Notes under the pieces: model-generated | The model's input: only the letters and a program-made list of their open reading frames with translations | The model's database searches: none | What the model was told of the DNA's origin: nothing | Source of the DNA: Uloborus plumipes | Taxonomy: Eukaryota > Arthropoda > Arachnida > Araneae > Uloboridae | Length of the DNA stretch: 64,000 bases | NCBI GenBank assembly: GCA_038373865.1 | Contig: JAXGGA010003023.1 | Coordinates: forward strand, 46,244-110,243 | Direction: 5' to 3' | Position numbers and translations under genes: made by a program | In this document: piece after piece, positions 58,616 through 64,000 of the stretch | Layout of the letters: each line of letters begins with the position of its first letter | How positions within the stretch are numbered: the stretch's first letter is position 1

Positions 58616-60295
58616 CTAGCGGTACCCGCACGGCTTTGCCCGTGGTATAAAATAAAAATTTCATTTGTAAAATAATTGATATAGCAGAAGAAATGCTCTA
58701 TTTTAGTTGTAATTCAACTATAATTCCTTCAAAGTATGATATAAAAATCTGGTATGGACCCCACGCTACTTAATTTTTATGTGTAAATTTCTTAGTAGAT
58801 GCCTTAAGTGCTAAAATAGTGCTTGGAGTGAGCAAGATAACAGTTCAAACATTTATATCTCTAGTTTGCCGCGAAACAATGCAAAAAAAAAAATGTTTCA
58901 CAATGATTAATCTCCTAAATATTGCCGATTTTAACATCATTCAGTGGATTTTTCGCAAAATATCGCCAATAGCGCCAAATTGAGTCCAAATATAAAAAGA
59001 AAGCAATTTTTTTCCCCAACTTGGTGATATGTCGCCAAATTGGCGGCAAATGCTTGACGACCAAAAGCTTGGCGATATATTGCCAAGTGGTCGGGCCAAT
59101 TCATATCACTTTTGTCTGCATTGAAATGAAAACTGATTTACTCCATAAAAGGGGTAAAACACCCCCTTGGAACATTCGAATGCAACCCCAAGGGAAGATG
59201 TACAAAAATAAGCCAAAAGAGAAAATAAGAACAATTTTGTTGCTCACAGAAACCAACAGAAATCTTACCAAAGTTTAAAAGAAGAAGAAAGTTTTATTTC
59301 CTAGCTTTAAAAACAAAACGAACGATGCAATAACGCAATTCATACGATATTTGGTTGATCTGTGCTTTAGGTACCCTTTTCTCGCTAAATGGGCGATAGG
59401 CGCGCCAAGCGTGGTAACCCTGGCTATTTTGCGTAGTTTCTCTCGGAGCTTTCACTTCCGCGAGACACGCAAAAACGCGCCAAGTAATGTCCCAAAGCAT
59501 TTTCACCCGGAAAAGACAGGGTTGCCAGAGAATTGAAACAAATAAATACTACGCCTCCTCTAAAAAAAAATATTACAAAGTAATACTGCTTCCAAACGTC
59601 GCCAAAATCAATGTTGCCAATCAATGCAAAATCTATGAAAATGAAAAAAAAAAAAAAAATCCGCCAAATCTTTTAATTAAGTCATTAGTATATTGGAAAC
59701 AGGGTTGCCGGAAAAATACTACGCTCCTTATTTGGGCCGAAAAAATATTACCGTAGTATCAAAAATACTACGTCTGGCGACGCTGGAAGAAGAACGAAAC
59801 AAAAATAGGTATGAACACGTAACCATGGTAACAACATGAAAAGTTGATTTCCGTTGATAAAATAATTCTTTTCATCTTTCTTTTCAAACAAATTTTATTA
59901 TCGAGCTGAACCATTTTAGAATCGTTTGGCTTGCTTTACTGAAGGTAAGCCTTGAATTTCGGGATTCTAAAAACAATTATTACAGCTCTCCTGATGATCG
60001 TAGAAACTTCGAAAAAACTTCATTTTGTGCAGAAAATTTCAAGCTTTCGAATGACATAAGACTTGAAAATGTGTATGAAATATTTCTTCCCTATTTTATC
60101 GAATTTCCGCTAAGAATTCGAATAGAAAAAGAACGAAATGGAATGTTCGAAAAATCGCTTCGAGGTGCAAAACTACATGCTACAAACTAATTTTGTGCCA
60201 AGTGGCGTGAAAATCGACCGAACGGTTTTGGCGCTACGCGCGTAACAGACAGAAAGACAGACACACCTTCAGCTTTATTATTAGTAGAGAAGAGA
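58616..60295 (-). mobile_element. Helitron, non-autonomous, copy 2
   Basis: The left 370 bases closely match the 3' part of 43990-45602, with the same CTAG end and hairpin (CACGGGCAAAGCCGTGCGGG). The minus-strand start is TCTCTTCTCTACTAATAATA at 60295; a GAGATA run beside it makes the exact end uncertain by up to 13 bases. The remainder differs from copy 1. No Rep/helicase frame. Confidence 0.75.
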
Positions 60296-60373
60296 TAGAG
60301 ATAGAGATTTATTCATTTATTTTTTACATTTTAAAACTACTAAACTAGGTATTAAATTTCCTGAACAGATTAA

Positions 60374-60899
60374 CCCATTTATGCCCAGTAGCCTAAAAAC
60401 GGGACGCTTGTTAGTTACTGCATACAAAAACCTGTAATGGGTATATCATTTTACTAAAGCTGTTTTTCACAAGTTAAATAGTCCTTCTTATCGAGAAAAC
60501 CAGTTAGAGCCACTATTTGGACATCAGAGTTTATTTATTGACAGCTATTTTCAGACAAATCAGTCAAGTAACGATCCAGCATGGGTAGCCACAGAAAGTA
60601 AGTGTTTTTGCGAGCTTTTTTTTTTTTCATAAAATTAAACTATTTTAAAATGATGTGCTTAAAATTGATCACAGATGCCTTCTGTAATGTTACTTTTCAA
60701 AAGTAAAGTCAAGTATAGTCGTATTTTGCTCATATAGTATATGCCCATTGTACCATAAACAGGACATTGAATAACTTAATAACTATGGCAACGGCGATCT
60801 ATTTTACGCCTAAAATGTATGTAAACCATTCCATGTAAGAGTTTTAAGCAGATAAAAATTGAACAAAAAATGTTTTAAAAAAACGTGGGCATAAATGGG
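60374..60899. mobile_element. piggyBac-like MITE
   Basis: 526 bp, ends CCCATTTATGCCCA / CCCATTTATGCCCAC (right on minus strand), flanked by TTAA (60370-60373, 60900-60903). Confidence 0.8.
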
Positions 60900-60930
60900 T
60901 TAACAGCAACATATTTACTATTATTAATAA

Positions 60931-61226
60931 CCCTTTACGTCCCAAATTAATTTAGCAATGAATTTTTAAATATTTTTTTAGATCTTTGGTTGAAAATAGA
61001 TCAAACATACATACCGAATATAAAAATTTTGAAAATCAGTAGGGTCTAACCACATACGCCTTAAGTTCCCTAAAAAACTGTTTCCGATCGCAGATACTAT
61101 CTGTCGGCCTCACAGCAAAGTACAAGGAGTGGTACTTAAAATCTTCAGCATGATTCCAGCCATTTAGGATTCATAATACTAAATTAATACAAGCGGGACT
61201 TCTGAGTCCCGTTGGTTCATAAAGGG
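60931..61226. mobile_element. piggyBac-like MITE, second family
   Basis: 296 bp, ends CCCTTTACGTCCC and (minus strand) CCCTTTATGAACC, with ATAA on the left and TTAA on the right, so the left duplication has probably mutated. A GGGACTTCTGAGTCCC hairpin lies near the right end. Confidence 0.6.
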
Positions 61227-61856
61227 TTAAAAGAATATTTGAATTGAAAGAAAAATGCTTAAAAATCACTTATTAGTCATTGTCAAAAAATAGTCCGGCT
61301 GAAAAAAAAGAAAGAAAAAACCACGAGACGCACTGTTCGACCACCGATGAAATGGAAAGGTGAATATCCGATTTACAAGCGGTAACGGACGCATCTTTTA
61401 ATTTGCAGGGATGCCAGTTTGTCGAATTCGAAAGAGAGCTATTTCAAAGCGAGAGAAACACGCACATCAAAATACTCTTGCTTTTTTTTTTTTTTAATTT
61501 CTCCCTGCTAAACTCTTTCAAATAAAATCGTCTGAACTGGCCGCGCTCCTGTTTCCTTCGTTAGACAATATATAACAAGTGACAATTTTGAGCACAAGGT
61601 TTTAACGAGCTGCTTTATAAGTTAACTAGCCGGGTACCCGGATCTGTCCGGGTTTCGGCCGGGTATGGTGTTTTAGTGACACTCGTTCATAAATTTTTCA
61701 ACATTAAAGTGCATATCTATACACACATTGGCTACTTCTGTAAACAAGGGCAATTTTTTCTGACTGGACAAACTAAAAAACTGTATTACACACCTTAAAT
61801 ACAAATGCAAGCTACAAATAATACTTAGGTAAATCGGAAATGTTATAAGCTTGGTA

Positions 61857-62759
61857 CCGGGTGCGGCGGAGAAACTTGCAGACTTGAAAAGTCAACTAAG
61901 GGAAAAGTACATCATGTATCAGTTTACTACTTTTTATGAGATATGGTACCCATTCTGAAGTTTTATATCACTCGTAGTTAGATTTAAAAACTACATCGGG
62001 AAGAATGACGGCCTCTGTTAATTATGCACACATGTACCCTAGATTTGTTGCACTCCTTCGAGCATATCGACTGATGGGATGTTGGCGATAGTAAGCCGGA
62101 TGTTGTTCTTCAGGCGTTGCAGGGTTCGGGGCTTGTCGTTGTAAACGATCGATTTGAGATACCCCCATAAAAAATAGTCAGAGGGTGTCAAATCGGAAGA
62201 GCGGGCCTGCCACGGTACGTCACCTTTCAAGGAGACGTTATCACTCAACTGGTGAACCACAGCAAGTTTGTAGGGATGAAACTGAAGTTCGTTGTGAAGA
62301 ATTCGTCGCAGTGTCCAATCAAAAATCCCCAAAGCAGCAGCGTGTTTACGCGCCGAACGCCTGGGAGAGCGCAAAAACGACTCCCTCACTTTTTCGACGT
62401 TTTCTAGGGTTCTGGAAATCCGTTGACCTCCTGGGCCTCTGTTTGCCACACTCTCACTTTCCCTGAATGCTTTCACCCACAAAGCAGTCGATTCCCAGCC
62501 AGGAATGGGAACAACGGGCTGAATTTTGAACCGAGTTCGGAAGGCACGTTGAGTGGCGACCACCGAAAGATTATTTGAAAAGTAAGATTCGGCGGCGAAC
62601 GCTCGTTGCTCCTTTGTCCAACGCATGGCGACAACTAAACTATGAGATAACAAAACTTCAAGACCCTCTCTTTAAAATGAGACTCTTCCCACTCCTTTCT
62701 GACTACTCCTTGCTAATTAGCATCCAATTAAAATCAGCAAGTTTCTCTGTCGCACCCTG
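61857..62759 (-). mobile_element. Tc1/mariner-type deletion derivative
   Basis: 903 bp, ends CCGGGTGCGGCGGAGAAACT and (minus strand) CAGGGTGCGACAGAGAAACT, flanked by TA (61855-61856, 62760-62761). It encodes one 204-codon minus-strand frame that has lost the catalytic core. Nested in a Helitron. Confidence 0.82.
62039..62653 (-). CDS. Internally deleted mariner-type transposase, DNA-binding domain only
   Basis: 204 codons; the Met at residue 10 (MRWTKEQRAF) is the likelier start. Residues 11-72 and 82-130 are the paired helix-turn-helix region known as DUF4817 in arthropod transposases (WVKAFRESESVANRGPGG, SARKHAAALGI). At about residue 146 the sequence jumps to the C-terminal DLTPSDYFLWGYLKS part, so two of the three catalytic acidic residues are missing. 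The frame stays open across the junction and ends normally (SVDMLEGVQQI). It cannot cut DNA but might bind element ends. Full-length relatives run to roughly 350 residues. Confidence 0.8.
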   Translation of the reverse strand: MLSHSLVVAMRWTKEQRAFAAESYFSNNLSVVATQRAFRTRFKIQPVVPIPGWESTALWVKAFRESESVANRGPGGQRISRTLENVEKVRESFLRSPRRSARKHAAALGIFDWTLRRILHNELQFHPYKLAVVHQLSDNVSLKGDVPWQARSSDLTPSDYFLWGYLKSIVYNDKPRTLQRLKNNIRLTIANIPSVDMLEGVQQI

Positions 62760-62820
62760 TAAAATCAATCGCACTGGAGTCAAATATTTCCAAACATTAC
62801 ACGTAAAATAAGTCCCATCA

Positions 62821-62849
62821 TTAGCTTATATCCTTGCGATATAAGCTAA
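62821..62849. repeat. Perfect 12-bp hairpin
   Basis: TTAGCTTATATC, loop CTTGC, GATATAAGCTAA. Lies in the Helitron just outside the nested mariner-type element. Confidence 0.85.
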
Positions 62850-63384
62850 CTGCATTGGTGAAAACATCTTATGTACCTAACTTAGAAATTTTATGACTAT
62901 AAACCTTTTCTGTTCTCTGTTGCCAAAATCAATTATCTTTTTATTTAGTCTCGTTAGCGATTATTGGCACAGATGAATCTAAAAATCCCAAGAAAGCAAT
63001 AAATTTCATACATACTCCAGAGAAGCCTTGTTTCACATTTTCATTATGATTACTATTAATATTGTTGTTGCATGGCAACCAAATTTTTGCAACAATGCAC
63101 TGAAAATTTAATTATTTAATGGGGAAATTAAATGAAATTTACTATTTTCCATAATAACTTTTTTAAACTAAGCTTTTTAGAAATAAAGTATAGCTTATCC
63201 TGCTCTCTGTTACTGTAGCTATCTAACGGTGCAAAAATGATTAAAATCGGTCCAGTAGTTTAGAAGATTACCCCGGACATACGGTTTCAGAAGTAGTCTT
63301 TTATGTATATAGATTATAAGATTGTTATGATTAAGATACACAGAAACATTATTTAAATTTAAAGCAATTATTTGATTTATTATA

Positions 63385-64000
63385 CACTGCGATGCAAAAG
63401 TTTAGACAAAATGCAAATATGTGAATAAAAAGAAAACTATTCAACGAAATGCTTTCAAATTTCTACTGCAGGTGCACAATATGGTCCCAAATACGTGTCT
63501 GGAGTTCTTATAACTATAACTGGAATCAAATTTTGGATATTACAAAAGATATTTTTTTACATTGTTGCAAAAGTTTAGACAATAGTCAAATTTTATGCAA
63601 ATATCCCTTGAAATGTGATTGGTGGAGGAAATGCGGCACTCTATTATTCATTTATAAAGTGCAGAGATTGCTAAATAAATAATCAAAATCTCAAAAGCTC
63701 TTTAGTTCTCGTGTAAAGAAGATGAGAAAGTTTGGAAGCCGAAATTTAAAAATGAACATACTTTATGAGTTTTTTGTTTTTTAAATCGGCTCTAGTATGG
63801 TATTACATTGTTTTTTACCTTGTAGAGAGCAAATTCAGACGTGCGTATCGATAAAAAAGTCCAAGAAAAATTATATTTCTTAAGGATGAAGGAATTGAAA
63901 AAACGGCTCAGACTGACGATTCGCCCCTTAATCCTACAAAACTTCAACTTGGGTCAAAAACAGCACGTGACAGCATAAGTAGATGAACAACTGAATCGGA
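63385..64000 (+). mobile_element. Possible Tc-type element, cut by window edge
   Basis: Begins CACTGCGATGCAAAAGTTTA after TA (63383-63384). GCAAAAGTTTAGACAA recurs at about 63568, like the paired transposase sites of some Tc elements. The other end lies outside the window and no transposase is recognisable in the visible part. Confidence 0.4.

Larger units (their letters stand above)
61626..63313 (-). mobile_element. Helitron, second family, interrupted
   Basis: Minus-strand start TCTATATACATAAAAGAC at 63313 and end CCGGGTACCCGGCTAG at 61626, between A and T. GC-rich hairpin-forming sequence precedes the CTAG end. A mariner-type element (61857-62759) is nested inside; without it the Helitron is about 0.8 kb. 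A perfect hairpin lies at 62821-62849. Confidence 0.78.

Noticed and set aside
58425..58664. 79-codon basic minus frame
   Set aside because: It overlaps the end of Helitron copy 2 and a repeat-like AAACGTTTCCCAACC block; no protein features.

Overview
This window is AT-rich, intron-rich eukaryotic DNA crowded with transposable elements. The mixture (a Mag-like Ty3/gypsy element, Helitrons with TCTATATATA starts, several hAT, piggyBac, pogo and Tc1/mariner derivatives, and a long-hairpin DNA transposon family) fits an arthropod. A chelicerate such as a spider is my guess, not a demonstration. I see no bacterial genes, tRNA, rRNA or CRISPR.

Host genes. Five exons on the minus strand (16829-16973, 13241-14214, 5127-5296, 2668-2762, 336-591) have consensus splice sites and chain without a phase break. 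The peptide resembles SPIDR, the scaffold protein of homologous recombination repair. The gene runs off the left edge, its first exon is not found, and every intron inside the window carries a transposon. One further exon lies on the plus strand at 32728-32980 (donor GTATGT); I do not recognise its product.

Mobile DNA, left to right. SPIDR-like introns: a TA-flanked MITE (757-992), a GC-rich TA-flanked element (3391-4470), a pogo-like deletion derivative (5399-6272), a Mag-like Ty3/gypsy element with near-identical LTRs but a broken gag-pol (6465-11243), an LTR fragment (11930-12673) and a CAGGGG-ended element (14862-16379). From 17600 to 30486 lies a nest: an outer hAT-like element holds a CACTAGGG-ended element with a wrecked transposase (17671-21278), a 2.9-kb fold-back element (22630-25502) and a 4.0-kb DNA transposon with ~500-bp TIRs and an intact 802-codon ORF (26472-30459). 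A second nest (36857-43611, hAT, perfect 8-bp duplication) contains another 2.9-kb fold-back element (37020-39895), which itself contains a TA-flanked insertion (38037-38620), plus two tandem arrays. To the right are Helitrons (43990-45602, 58616-60295, 61626-63313), tandem repeats (46.2-49.1 kb), piggyBac-like elements (55154-56558, 60374-60899, 60931-61226) and small hAT, pogo and mariner pieces.

The most interesting unit is the 4-bp-TSD family of three elements ending in GRGTCATTCCA. One has a long ORF and two are giant hairpins. Two of them carry the same 19-nt subterminal motif at identical distances from both ends, which suggests one transposase recognises them all.
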